Assembly (NCBI RefSeq): GCF_035918235.1
Contig: NZ_CP109485.1
Location: 1,550,001-1,614,000, forward strand
Direction: 5' to 3'
DNA length: 64,000 nucleotides
DNA from: Streptomyces sp. NBC_01445
GTDB taxonomy: Bacteria > Actinomycetota > Actinomycetes > Streptomycetales > Streptomycetaceae
Of this stretch, positions 1 to 7,320 are shown piece after piece (positions within the stretch are counted from its first letter, which is position 1; every line of letters starts with the position of its first letter). The notes below the pieces were generated by a model. It saw nothing but the letters and a program-made list of their open reading frames with translations, was not told the origin of the DNA and ran no database searches. A program made the position numbers and the translations under genes.

Positions 1-983
1 ACCCCGTCGTCCTCGATGACGACCTCCGCCTCCGCGCCCGCGTCCCGGGCGCCGATCGTGATGCGGCTGCCGGTGACGGCGCCCTCCAGGCCGTGCTTCA
101 CGGCGTTCTCGACGAGGGGCTGGAGGCACAGGAAGGGCAGCGCCACCGGCAGCACCTCGGGCGCGATCTGGAGCGTGACCGAGAGCCGGTCGCCGAACCG
201 GGCCCGGACCAGGGCCAGATACTGGTCGATGGAGTGCAGTTCGTCGGCGAGCGTGGTGAAGTCGCCGTGGCGGCGGAACGAGTAACGGGTGAAGTCGGCA
301 AATTCCAGAAGGAGTTCGCGTGCCCGCTCGGGGTCCGTGCGCACGAACGAGGCGATGGCGGCCAGTGAGTTGAAAATGAAGTGCGGCGAAATCTGCGCGC
401 GCAGCGCCTTGATCTCGGCCTCGATGAGGCGGGTGCGGGAGCGATCGAGTTCGGCCAGCTCCAGCTGTACGGAGATCCAGCGGGCCACCTCGTCGGCAGC
501 GCGGGCGAGGACGGCCGACTCGCGGGGCGCGTAGGCGACGAGGGCGCCGAGCACGCGCCCGTCGGTGACGATCGGGGCGGCCACGGCCCAGCGCAGCGGG
601 CAGTCGACGGCCCCGCATCCGCAGCCGAACGCCGCGCTGCGCCCGGTGTCGAGCAGCCCTTCGAGATACCCCATGACCTGTTTGCCATGCTGGTCCCCCG
701 CGCCGTCCCAGGCGAGGACGGCGGCGCGGTTGGTGAGGCAGAGCGCGTCGGTGCCGAGCAGCGTGCGCAACCTGCGGGCAGACCTGCGAGCCGACTCCTC
801 GGTGAGCCCGGCCCGCAGCGGCGGCGCGGCGAGCGAGGCGGTGTGCAGCGTGTCGAAGGTGGCCCGCTCCACGGGCGTACCGACGTCGCTGCGGCCCCCG
901 GGGTGCGCCGTGCGCCGGCCGAGGACGAAGCCGCCCGCGAGGAGGAGCGGGCACAGGGCGAGGAGTACGGCGGTGGCGGTCAC
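1..983 (-). CDS. LytS-type sensor histidine kinase, C-terminus cut by window edge
   Basis: Translating the minus strand from the GTG at 983 gives an N-terminal hydrophobic segment (residues 4-21), a GAF-like region of about 60-170 with a tight cysteine cluster (C121, C123, C128), then a LytS/His_kinase signature with SPHFIFNSL holding the likely phospho-accepting H201. An HATPase N-box (PLVENAVKHG) follows, and the frame is open to base 1. The start overlaps the symporter stop as GTGA, so it is the last gene of a four-gene operon with a LytTR regulator, DUF485 and a symporter. It should sense a signal, perhaps the transported carboxylate, and phosphorylate the LytTR regulator. The cysteine cluster could bind metal or sense redox; that is inference. 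The family call is secure, the signal is not. Confidence 0.9.
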   Translation of the reverse strand, partial: MTATAVLLALCPLLLAGGFVLGRRTAHPGGRSDVGTPVERATFDTLHTASLAAPPLRAGLTEESARRSARRLRTLLGTDALCLTNRAAVLAWDGAGDQHGKQVMGYLEGLLDTGRSAAFGCGCGAVDCPLRWAVAAPIVTDGRVLGALVAYAPRESAVLARAADEVARWISVQLELAELDRSRTRLIEAEIKALRAQISPHFIFNSLAAIASFVRTDPERARELLLEFADFTRYSFRRHGDFTTLADELHSIDQYLALVRARFGDRLSVTLQIAPEVLPVALPFLCLQPLVENAVKHGLEGAVTGSRITIGARDAGAEAEVVIEDDG

Positions 984-2515
984 GTGCGGGCTCCCTGCTC
1001 GCCGGCGGCGATCGTCCCGTCCGTGCTGAGCGACTCGGGCAGGTGCAGCCGCGTCATCGTGGCGCTGGTGTGCGGCGGTACGGAGTCCTGGGTGGCCAGC
1101 GATACGAGGATCATGGCCAGGAAGCCGACCGGGACCGACCACACGGCGGGCCAGGCGAGCAGTGTGTGCAGCCAGCCGCCCTGTGCGACGCCGGCGACGG
1201 TCAGGGTGACCGCGACGAGCGCGGAGCCGCCGCCGAGGAGCAGTCCGGCCCGCGCGCCGGGCGGGGTGAGCCGCCGCCACCAGATGCCGAGGACAAGCAG
1301 CGGGCAGAACGAGGACGCCGACACCGCGAACGCCATCCCCACGGCGTCCGCCACCGGCACCCCGCTGACCAGGAGCGCCCCGCCCAGCGGAACGGTCATC
1401 GCGAGGAGTGTCGCCAGGCGGAAGTGCCGTACGCCGCGGGCCGGCAAGACGTCCTGGCTGAGCACGCCGGCGACGGCCATCGTCAGACCCGAGGCGGTCG
1501 ACAGGAACGCTGCGAAGGCGCCGCCGGCCACGAGCGCCCCGAGCAGGTCACCGCCGAGCCCGCCGATGGCCCGGCCCGGCAGGAGCAGGACGGCCGCGTC
1601 GGCGTCCTGGGTAGCGCTCAGTTCGGGCGCGTACAGACGGCCGAGCCAGCCGTAGATCGGCGGCAGGCAGTAGAAGAGCCCGATGAGGGCGAGCACGGCG
1701 ACCGTGGTGCGGCGGGCCGCGCGGCCGTTCGGGCTGGTGTAGAAACGGACGACGACGTGCGGCAGGCCCATCGTGCCCAGGAACGTGGCGACGATGAGGC
1801 CGTACGTCGCGTACAGCGGGTGGTCCGCGCGGCTGGTGGCGAGTGGCTGCCCGGAGCCCGCGCCGGACCAGGGCGCGCCGTCTGCGGAGGGCGGGGTGCC
1901 GCCGTCGCCGTGCCAGGCGAGGACCAGGAAGAACGCGGGCACGAGCAGCGCGGTCAGCTTCAGCCAGTACTGGAAGGCCTGCACGAAGGTGATGGAGCGC
2001 ATGCCGCCCGCGGCGACCGCGAGGACGACGACGGCGGCGACGAGCGCCCCGCCGAACCAGCGCGGCGCGCCCGTGAGGATCTGCAACGTGAGCCCGGCGC
2101 CCTGGAGTTGGGGCACGAGGTAGAGCCAGCCCGCGCCGACCACGAGCATGCTGACAACCCTGCGGACGCTGCGGGACTCCAGGCGGCCCTCGGCGAAGTC
2201 GGGCAGCGTGTACGCGCCGGAGCGGCGCAGCGGGGCCGCGACGAACACGAGCAGGACGAGGTATCCGGCGGTGTAGCCGACGGGGTACCAGAGCATGTCG
2301 GGGCCGTGCACGAGCAGCAGTCCGGCGACGCCGAGGAAGGAGGCAGCGGAGAGGTACTCCCCGCTGATCGCCGCGGCGTTGAGGCCGGGGCCCACCGTGC
2401 GCGAGGCGACGTAGAAGTCGGAGGTGGTGCGGGAGATGCGCAGGCCGAAGCCGCCGATGAGGACCGTGGCCAGGACGACCACGGCCACGGCGGGTATCGC
2501 GTACGCCTCGTTCAC
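980..2515 (-). CDS. Sodium:solute symporter (SSS family, acetate/monocarboxylate type)
   Basis: A 511-aa polytopic membrane protein with about 13 hydrophobic segments. It begins at a GTG overlapping the upstream DUF485 stop. The opening segment carries the family pattern (TSDFYVASRTVGPGLNA, then GEYLSAASFLG), and an SxxGLTMAVAGVLSQDV stretch lies in the second half. SSS members beside DUF485 proteins are mainly ActP/MctP-like cation-coupled importers of acetate, pyruvate or lactate. Translational coupling on both sides, to DUF485 upstream and the LytS kinase downstream, supports a sensed-and-imported carboxylate. The substrate cannot be fixed from sequence alone. Confidence 0.88.
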   Translation of the reverse strand: MNEAYAIPAVAVVVLATVLIGGFGLRISRTTSDFYVASRTVGPGLNAAAISGEYLSAASFLGVAGLLLVHGPDMLWYPVGYTAGYLVLLVFVAAPLRRSGAYTLPDFAEGRLESRSVRRVVSMLVVGAGWLYLVPQLQGAGLTLQILTGAPRWFGGALVAAVVVLAVAAGGMRSITFVQAFQYWLKLTALLVPAFFLVLAWHGDGGTPPSADGAPWSGAGSGQPLATSRADHPLYATYGLIVATFLGTMGLPHVVVRFYTSPNGRAARRTTVAVLALIGLFYCLPPIYGWLGRLYAPELSATQDADAAVLLLPGRAIGGLGGDLLGALVAGGAFAAFLSTASGLTMAVAGVLSQDVLPARGVRHFRLATLLAMTVPLGGALLVSGVPVADAVGMAFAVSASSFCPLLVLGIWWRRLTPPGARAGLLLGGGSALVAVTLTVAGVAQGGWLHTLLAWPAVWSVPVGFLAMILVSLATQDSVPPHTSATMTRLHLPESLSTDGTIAAGEQGART

Positions 2516-2898
2516 GGCGCCCCGTGACGTTCGCGGGCGGCGCGGCCGTGCACGAGGCGGGCGAAGTCGCGTTCGTTGCGCTCGGCCCGGCGCACGTACC
2601 ACCAGGCGATGAGGACGAGGACCGGGTAGCAGCCGAAGCCGAGGACGATCCAGACGACGGTGGTGTTGCGCAGCGCGCCGAAGAAGAGCGGCAGGGTCAC
2701 GACGGGCAGCGCGAGGACCGCGAACGCGGTGAGTCCGGTGCGGAGTTGACTGCGCATCAGCGAGCGGACGTAGGCCGCGCCCAGCGTCGTCTGTTCGTCG
2801 ATCTCCCACTGGGTGGGGTGGCCGGGCAGCCGGCGAGCCGCGCGCGGCTCGCCGGTCACGACCTCGCGGCGGGGTGCGGGCTCAGCGCTGGCGGACAC
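2512..2898 (-). CDS. DUF485 small membrane protein
   Basis: A 128-aa protein with a hydrophilic N-terminus and two membrane spans (about residues 55-75 and 80-100). DUF485 proteins (YjcH in E. coli) are usually encoded directly upstream of ActP-type symporters and are thought to be accessory subunits. The stop overlaps the symporter GTG by four bases, so the two are translationally coupled. The GTG start at 2898 is the first plausible in-frame start after the response-regulator stop at 2974, leaving a 75-bp gap. Confidence 0.82.
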   Translation of the reverse strand: MSASAEPAPRREVVTGEPRAARRLPGHPTQWEIDEQTTLGAAYVRSLMRSQLRTGLTAFAVLALPVVTLPLFFGALRNTTVVWIVLGFGCYPVLVLIAWWYVRRAERNERDFARLVHGRAARERHGAP

Positions 2899-2973
2899 GG
2901 CCGGAGTGTAGGCGGGGGTGCGGGCCGAGCGGAAGAGGTCGACGGGTATCGGCCCAGGTCACGCGGTTTCCGG

Positions 2974-3723
2974 TCAGCCGCCCGCGCGCCGCATCAGGAG
3001 TTCGCGGACACGGCTCGCGTGGCGGCGGCTCACGGCGAGTTCGGCGTCGCCTATCCGCACGCTCATGCCGCCGCCGTCGAGACGGAGTTCGTCGATGCGG
3101 TGCAGGGCGACGAGATGGCTGCGGTGGATCCGGACGAACCCGTGCGGCTGCCAGCGCTCCTCCAGGGTGGTCAGCGGTATGCGCACGAGGTGGCTGGCGT
3201 CGGCGGTGTGCAGGCGCGCGTAGTCGCCCTGGGCCTCGGCGTACGTGATGTCGGCGACGGCCACGAGGCGGGTGACGCCGCCGAGTTCGACGGGGATCCG
3301 GTCGGCGGAGAGGTCCACGGCGGGCCGGGCGACGGCGGCCTGCTCGGCAACGCGCCGTACGGCCTCCGCGAGGCGTTCCCTGCGGACGGGCTTGAGGACG
3401 TAGTCGACGGCCTTCAGGTCGAAGGCCTGCACGGCGAAGTCCTCGTGGGCAGTGACGAAGACGATCAGCGGGGGCTTGGCGAACCCGGCGAGGAGCCGGG
3501 CCACGTCGAGGCCCGTGAGCCCGGCCATCTGGATGTCGAGGAAGAGCACGTCGATGGCGCCGGCGTCGTCGCCTCCCGCGTCCAGGGCGCGCCCGATGCG
3601 GCGCAGCGCCTCGTTCGCGTCGGTGGCGCCCTCGGCAGCGCGCACCCGCGGGTCGGCCCGCAACAGGTAGAGCAGCTCGGCGAGTGCGGGTTCCTCGTCG
3701 TCGACGGCCAGTACGCGCAGCAT
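2974..3723 (-). CDS. LytTR-family response regulator
   Basis: A 249-aa protein. The N-terminal receiver domain shows acidic pair D8/D9, phospho-acceptor D63 in LFLDIQM, a switch threonine in FVTAHED and the conserved lysine in DYVLKP. The C-terminal half is a LytTR DNA-binding domain (FVRIHRSHLVAL). A longer reading to 3819 exists, but ATG 3723 places the MLRVLAVDDE receiver opening at the usual position. It is first gene of the operon with DUF485, symporter and LytS kinase and very likely the kinase's partner, controlling this operon. A divergent gene starts at 3863, so promoter elements must lie in 3724-3862. Confidence 0.92.
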   Translation of the reverse strand: MLRVLAVDDEEPALAELLYLLRADPRVRAAEGATDANEALRRIGRALDAGGDDAGAIDVLFLDIQMAGLTGLDVARLLAGFAKPPLIVFVTAHEDFAVQAFDLKAVDYVLKPVRRERLAEAVRRVAEQAAVARPAVDLSADRIPVELGGVTRLVAVADITYAEAQGDYARLHTADASHLVRIPLTTLEERWQPHGFVRIHRSHLVALHRIDELRLDGGGMSVRIGDAELAVSRRHASRVRELLMRRAGG

Positions 3724-3862
3724 GCGGCTGGAGTGTAGGTGGTTGCCCCGTGGTGGCCAATCCTGGTGGGACTTGAGTGATTCGGCGGCCGGTTGCGTAC
3801 GGAAGGGCGAGCGGCACACACGGTCCGGTCAGAGGTCAGACACGTACGACGCGAGGAACGGC

Positions 3863-4513
3863 ATGAGGTCCCTGGATCGGCATCGCGACGCCGGCGCCTA
3901 CGCGCTGGGCGTCCTCGACGAGGCGGACCGGTTCCGCTTCGAGGACCATCTCGGGCAGTGCCCCGGGTGCGTGGCGCGGGTCGGGGGGTTCGGGTCCACG
4001 ACGGCGGCCCTGGCGCTGTACGCGCGGGCTACGCCGCCGGCCGTGGAGACCGTGGCCGAGGCGGGTCCCGTGCTCCTGGACGGGCTGGTCTCGCGGATGG
4101 AGCGGGTGCGACGGGCGGGCCGGAGGCGGTGGCTGTGCGCGATGGCGGCGGCGGTCGTGCTCGCCGTGGCGGGGCCGGGTGCTGTGGTCCTGGGCGGATC
4201 CGGCGACGGCGCCGTGCGCCTGGACGCACGGGACGCGGGGACCGGGGTGTCGGCGTCGGTGACGGCGTCCGGCCACGAGTGGGGCACCGGGGTGGGGCTC
4301 GAGGTCCACGACGCGCGCGGCCCACGGGTGTGCGAGCTGGTCGTCGTCGGCAAGGACGGTTCGCGGCAGACGGTGACGAGCTGGGCCGTGCGGGCCCACG
4401 ACGCCGGGGCGACCACGACGCAGAGCGCGGTGGCGCTCCACCCTCAGGAGATCGCCCGCTTCGAGGTGCGGACCACTGACGGGGCACGCCTGGTGACCAT
4501 CCCGATGCGGTGA
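3863..4513 (+). CDS. Zinc-finger anti-sigma-like membrane protein, orphan
   Basis: A 216-aa protein. Residues 3-40 fit a zf-HC2/ZAS domain: HRDAGAYALGVLDEADRFRF followed by EDHLGQCPGC with the H-x3-C-x2-C ligands. One transmembrane helix follows at about 92-115, then an extracytoplasmic domain of about 100 aa. This is the architecture of anti-sigma factors that hold ECF sigma factors at the membrane. ATG 3863 has a GAGGAA ribosome site; the upstream in-frame extension has no such signal. No sigma-factor gene is adjacent: the left neighbour is the divergent LytTR regulator and the right one a convergent TnpB-like gene 7 bp away. A cognate sigma factor elsewhere, or loss by rearrangement, are both possible. 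Confidence 0.72.
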   Translation: MRSLDRHRDAGAYALGVLDEADRFRFEDHLGQCPGCVARVGGFGSTTAALALYARATPPAVETVAEAGPVLLDGLVSRMERVRRAGRRRWLCAMAAAVVLAVAGPGAVVLGGSGDGAVRLDARDAGTGVSASVTASGHEWGTGVGLEVHDARGPRVCELVVVGKDGSRQTVTSWAVRAHDAGATTTQSAVALHPQEIARFEVRTTDGARLVTIPMR

Positions 4514-4520
4514 ACCGTTC

Positions 4521-6176
4521 CTAGAGACTGAGCGGGAGTGGGTCCTGTTGCCAGAACCCATGCTCAGCCGTGTGCCCCGAACGGTTTTGGGCACACTGGT
4601 CCCCCGCGTTCGCTCCGCGTCCGGGCGGCACGGATCGTGTCCGTGGTCCGGGCATGCGGGGGCGGGGTTCCTCGCCCCCAAGAGCACGCCGCTCGGCCTG
4701 GACGGTCCGATGCCCCACACGATCGCTCCGGTCGTGCGGGGGCGGTGCCGTCCGTCGCCGGATCGGGTGCCCTTGGGCGCGCCTGCCGATCGCGATGCTC
4801 GCGGCATCGTGACGGCTGGTCTTGCTGGTGAGGGGCTTCTGCCAGTGTTGCGCGCCCCATTTGGAGGTGTAGGCCGGGTCGACGGCGATGACCGCGATGC
4901 CCGTCTGGTCGGCCATGGAGGCAAGGCGGGCGCGGAGTTTGCCGGTGGGCATGCCGGAGATCACCTGACGGAAGCGGCGCTTGCGCCCGTGTTTCTCGCG
5001 GGACTTCTCCGTCGTGAAGTCCAGGTCTTCGACTGCGACGGCGGCGACGCCGCAGGACTTGGCCCAGTTCAACAGACGGGTGAGGGCGTGCCGGACCTGG
5101 GCGTCGCGGTGCTGGGCGGTGCCGGACAGGTCGTAGACGAAGCGACGGGGCCGGCCGATCGGATTGCCGTGGGTGTCGAGCCGCCAGGCGGCGAGGTGGT
5201 CGGCGTTGGTGTCCACGCCGATCACCCCGTGCGCCAGCGCAGCGTCCATGGGGATGGTCGGGGTGACGGGGAATGTCCACGCGGCGGTCAGGTACCAACG
5301 TGAACGGGCCACGTCCAGGTGAATGCGGTAGGCAACGGCCCGGTTTGCCTCCACGCGGTCTCGCCATTCCTGGCCGCGGTGCGGAAACCGCACCGTTGCG
5401 GCGAGCACATACCGGCCGTGCTTGCTGTTGGCGTACGAGGCCAGCGGGGCCGGGAGTTTGATGGACACCTCGCCATCGGGGCAGATGCGGATCGTCTCGT
5501 TCCCGTACCGCTTCCCGGACTCGCCGTCCGCTTGCAGGAACCAGCGCTCCGCCTCCCACCGCTGCCGCCACTCCTGCTCGCTGAGCTGGGCCGTGGCCAG
5601 GTGGTGGCGGTTGTTCATCAGACGCTTGCCGCCGCGTACCACCCGCACCCGCCCGGCCTCCCGGTCGGCGTGCACCGACGCGAGACGGTCCTCCAATGCT
5701 GCAAGGCGGCGGGATTTGGCGTGCCACTCCCTCCGGGACCGGTAACCACCCGGAGCCCGCTTGCCGCCCCTCTCCCCGATCGGCAACGACAGGCGGTGCG
5801 CGATGGTCTTGATTCCGGCTTCGAGGTTTTGAATGTGTGCCATCTGTGCGCGCCGGGACAGCGCCCACTGATCATGTGTGGCCTTCGTGAGCGCACCCGC
5901 CCACCTGGATGACGACCGCGGCGTCAGCTCCCGCTTCCTCGCCGCCCACGTCTGCGCCGAATGCTGCAGACCATCCCGGCAACGTGATGTGAGATCCCGT
6001 GAGGCGAGCGCGCTCAGGTGCGCGCCGACCAACGTGAGGACCTGCTCATCCGCGGCCGTGAGGTCCTTGAGGCGGTCACGTACCGCCACACCGGAAGGCC
6101 CTGGAGCGACGAATGGTCGGGCGGGCACACGCAGCCCCGAAACCGACCGCCCCGTCCACCCGCGCACCCCACCCAC
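4521..6176 (-). CDS. TnpB-related RuvC-like protein lacking the zinc knuckle
   Basis: The open frame is 551 aa from ATG 6176; the true start could be a later in-frame codon. The three RuvC-like acidic positions are present: D322 in GVDTNADH, E383 in AVEDLDF and D457 in SRHDAASIAIG. The stretch between E and the last D, where typical TnpB has CxxC...CxxC, instead reads DPAYTSKWGAQHW with no cysteines. It has a long helical N-terminus (about 30-180) and no tnpA neighbour. TnpB proteins are RNA-guided nucleases of IS200/IS605 elements; this resembles the zinc-knuckle-less TnpB-related group seen in Streptomyces. Whether it still cuts DNA is unknown. The last 45 or so codons overlap a hairpin (4528-4567) that could be part of a guide RNA. 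Confidence 0.75.
   Translation of the reverse strand: MGGVRGWTGRSVSGLRVPARPFVAPGPSGVAVRDRLKDLTAADEQVLTLVGAHLSALASRDLTSRCRDGLQHSAQTWAARKRELTPRSSSRWAGALTKATHDQWALSRRAQMAHIQNLEAGIKTIAHRLSLPIGERGGKRAPGGYRSRREWHAKSRRLAALEDRLASVHADREAGRVRVVRGGKRLMNNRHHLATAQLSEQEWRQRWEAERWFLQADGESGKRYGNETIRICPDGEVSIKLPAPLASYANSKHGRYVLAATVRFPHRGQEWRDRVEANRAVAYRIHLDVARSRWYLTAAWTFPVTPTIPMDAALAHGVIGVDTNADHLAAWRLDTHGNPIGRPRRFVYDLSGTAQHRDAQVRHALTRLLNWAKSCGVAAVAVEDLDFTTEKSREKHGRKRRFRQVISGMPTGKLRARLASMADQTGIAVIAVDPAYTSKWGAQHWQKPLTSKTSRHDAASIAIGRRAQGHPIRRRTAPPPHDRSDRVGHRTVQAERRALGGEEPRPRMPGPRTRSVPPGRGANAGDQCAQNRSGHTAEHGFWQQDPLPLSL
4528..4567 (-). repeat. Hairpin at the 3' end of the tnpB-like gene
   Basis: CTGAGC (4528-4533) pairs with GCTCAG (4562-4567), and TGGGT (4539-4543) with ACCCA (4556-4560), with a 12-nt loop. 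It lies inside the end of the TnpB-like frame, where guide-RNA scaffolds of IS200/IS605 elements normally sit, and 14 bp from the convergent anti-sigma-like stop. It may be an omega-RNA end structure, a transposon end or a shared terminator. Confidence 0.4.
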
Positions 6177-6401
6177 CCCGCTCCACCCTCTGACCCGCTT
6201 GTCATACCGGACAACGAACCACGCGAGGAAAGGTCACACATTCCCACCTCGAACATTCAGACAATTCATCTGGCGCAACCGACCAGATCGGGGCATGCTC
6301 GCTCATACAGCCCTATGTGCAGTGATACGCCGAAAACCAACGCCAGTTGAAGACCTCCTTTCCTGGCAAGTGACTTCGGGCAGTGCACGCCGGCACGGCC
6401 G
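6177..6401. other. Intergenic region between tnpB-like gene and DNA glycosylase
   Basis: No gene is seen in these 225 bp. The stretch is less GC-rich than its surroundings from about 6190 on. It holds a small hairpin ATCTGG (6268-6273) / CCAGAT (6283-6288) with a 9-nt loop, and an imperfect inverted repeat TTGTC...GACAA near 6200-6215. Either could be the left end of a former IS200/IS605-type element or part of the promoter of the tnpB-like gene. Confidence 0.35.
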
Positions 6402-7262
6402 TCACTTCAGAAGCTTCGACATCCTGCGGTCCGCGAGCGGCTTGCCGCCCGTCTGGCAGGTCGGGCAGTACTGGAGCGACGAGTCGTGGAAGGACACCTC
6501 ACGGATGGTGTCGCCGCACACGGGGCACTTCTCCCCCGCCCTGCCGTGCACTCGCAGCCCGCTCTTCTTCTCGGCCTTGAGCCGCCCGGCCGCGACGCCG
6601 CGTGAGCGCTCGACGGCCTCGGTCAACGTGTCGCGCAGGGCCTTGTAGAGGACGGACACGTCGTCGGCGGTCAGGCTCGACGCGAGCTTGAACGGGGACA
6701 TCTTCGCGGCGTGCAGGATCTCGTCGCTGTACGCGTTCCCGATGCCGGCGATGAGGCTCTGGTCGCGCAGCGCCCCCTTGATCTGCCGCCGCTCGCCGTC
6801 CAGGAGTGCGGCGAAGCGTGCCTCGTCGAAGCCGTCGGCGAGCGGGTCGGGGCCGAGTCTCGCGATGCCGGGGACATCGGCCGGGTCGTGGACGACGTAC
6901 ACGGCGAGGCTCTTCTGGGTGCCCGCCTCGGTGAGGTCGAAGCCCTCGCCGTCCTCCAGGGCGACGCGCAGGGCGAGCGGTCCTTTGCCGGGGCGGGGCG
7001 GGCCGTCGGGGAGCCGGTCCTTCCAGTGGAGCCAGCCCGCGCGGGCGAGGTGCGTGACGAGGTGAAGTCCGTCCGCGTCGAGGTCGAGGAACTTGCCGTG
7101 CCGCGTCACGCTCGTGACCGTGCGGCCCTCCAGGGCGGCGGGCGGCGGGTCGTACGTCTTGAGGACGCTCACGGCGACGGGCAGGACGCGGACGATCTCG
7201 TGCCCCACCAGATGCTCGGTGAGGAAGTCCGTCAGCGCTTCGACCTCGGGAAGTTCCGGCAT
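6402..7262 (-). CDS. Fpg/Nei-family DNA glycosylase (bifunctional AP lyase)
   Basis: A 286-aa protein with the family hallmarks: it opens MPELPEVE, so P2 and E3 are the catalytic N-terminus after Met removal; the mid-domain carries SLIAGIGNAYSDEILHAA; and the C-terminal zinc finger reads CPVCGD...YCPTCQTGG, ending in ADRRMSKLLK. It excises oxidised bases such as formamidopyrimidines or 8-oxoG and nicks the abasic site. In Streptomyces several Fpg/Nei paralogues exist, so the exact lesion preference is open. It is monocistronic; the next gene leftward is the TnpB-related one and the right neighbour ends 58 bp upstream. Confidence 0.92.
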   Translation of the reverse strand: MPELPEVEALTDFLTEHLVGHEIVRVLPVAVSVLKTYDPPPAALEGRTVTSVTRHGKFLDLDADGLHLVTHLARAGWLHWKDRLPDGPPRPGKGPLALRVALEDGEGFDLTEAGTQKSLAVYVVHDPADVPGIARLGPDPLADGFDEARFAALLDGERRQIKGALRDQSLIAGIGNAYSDEILHAAKMSPFKLASSLTADDVSVLYKALRDTLTEAVERSRGVAAGRLKAEKKSGLRVHGRAGEKCPVCGDTIREVSFHDSSLQYCPTCQTGGKPLADRRMSKLLK

Positions 7263-7320
7263 AGGTCCAGAGTGCCACCGGGCACTGACACCGCCATGTG
7301 AGCCGTCGCCACGGCCCCGG

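Noticed and set aside
98..688. Long minus-strand open frame inside the kinase region
   Set aside because: It is a high-GC shadow. The LytS frame from GTG 983 has the correct HFIFN and N-box motifs and covers the same bases.
1043..2527. Long plus-strand frame opposite the symporter
   Set aside because: Low-complexity Arg/Gly/Ala composition with no domain; antisense shadow of the SSS gene.
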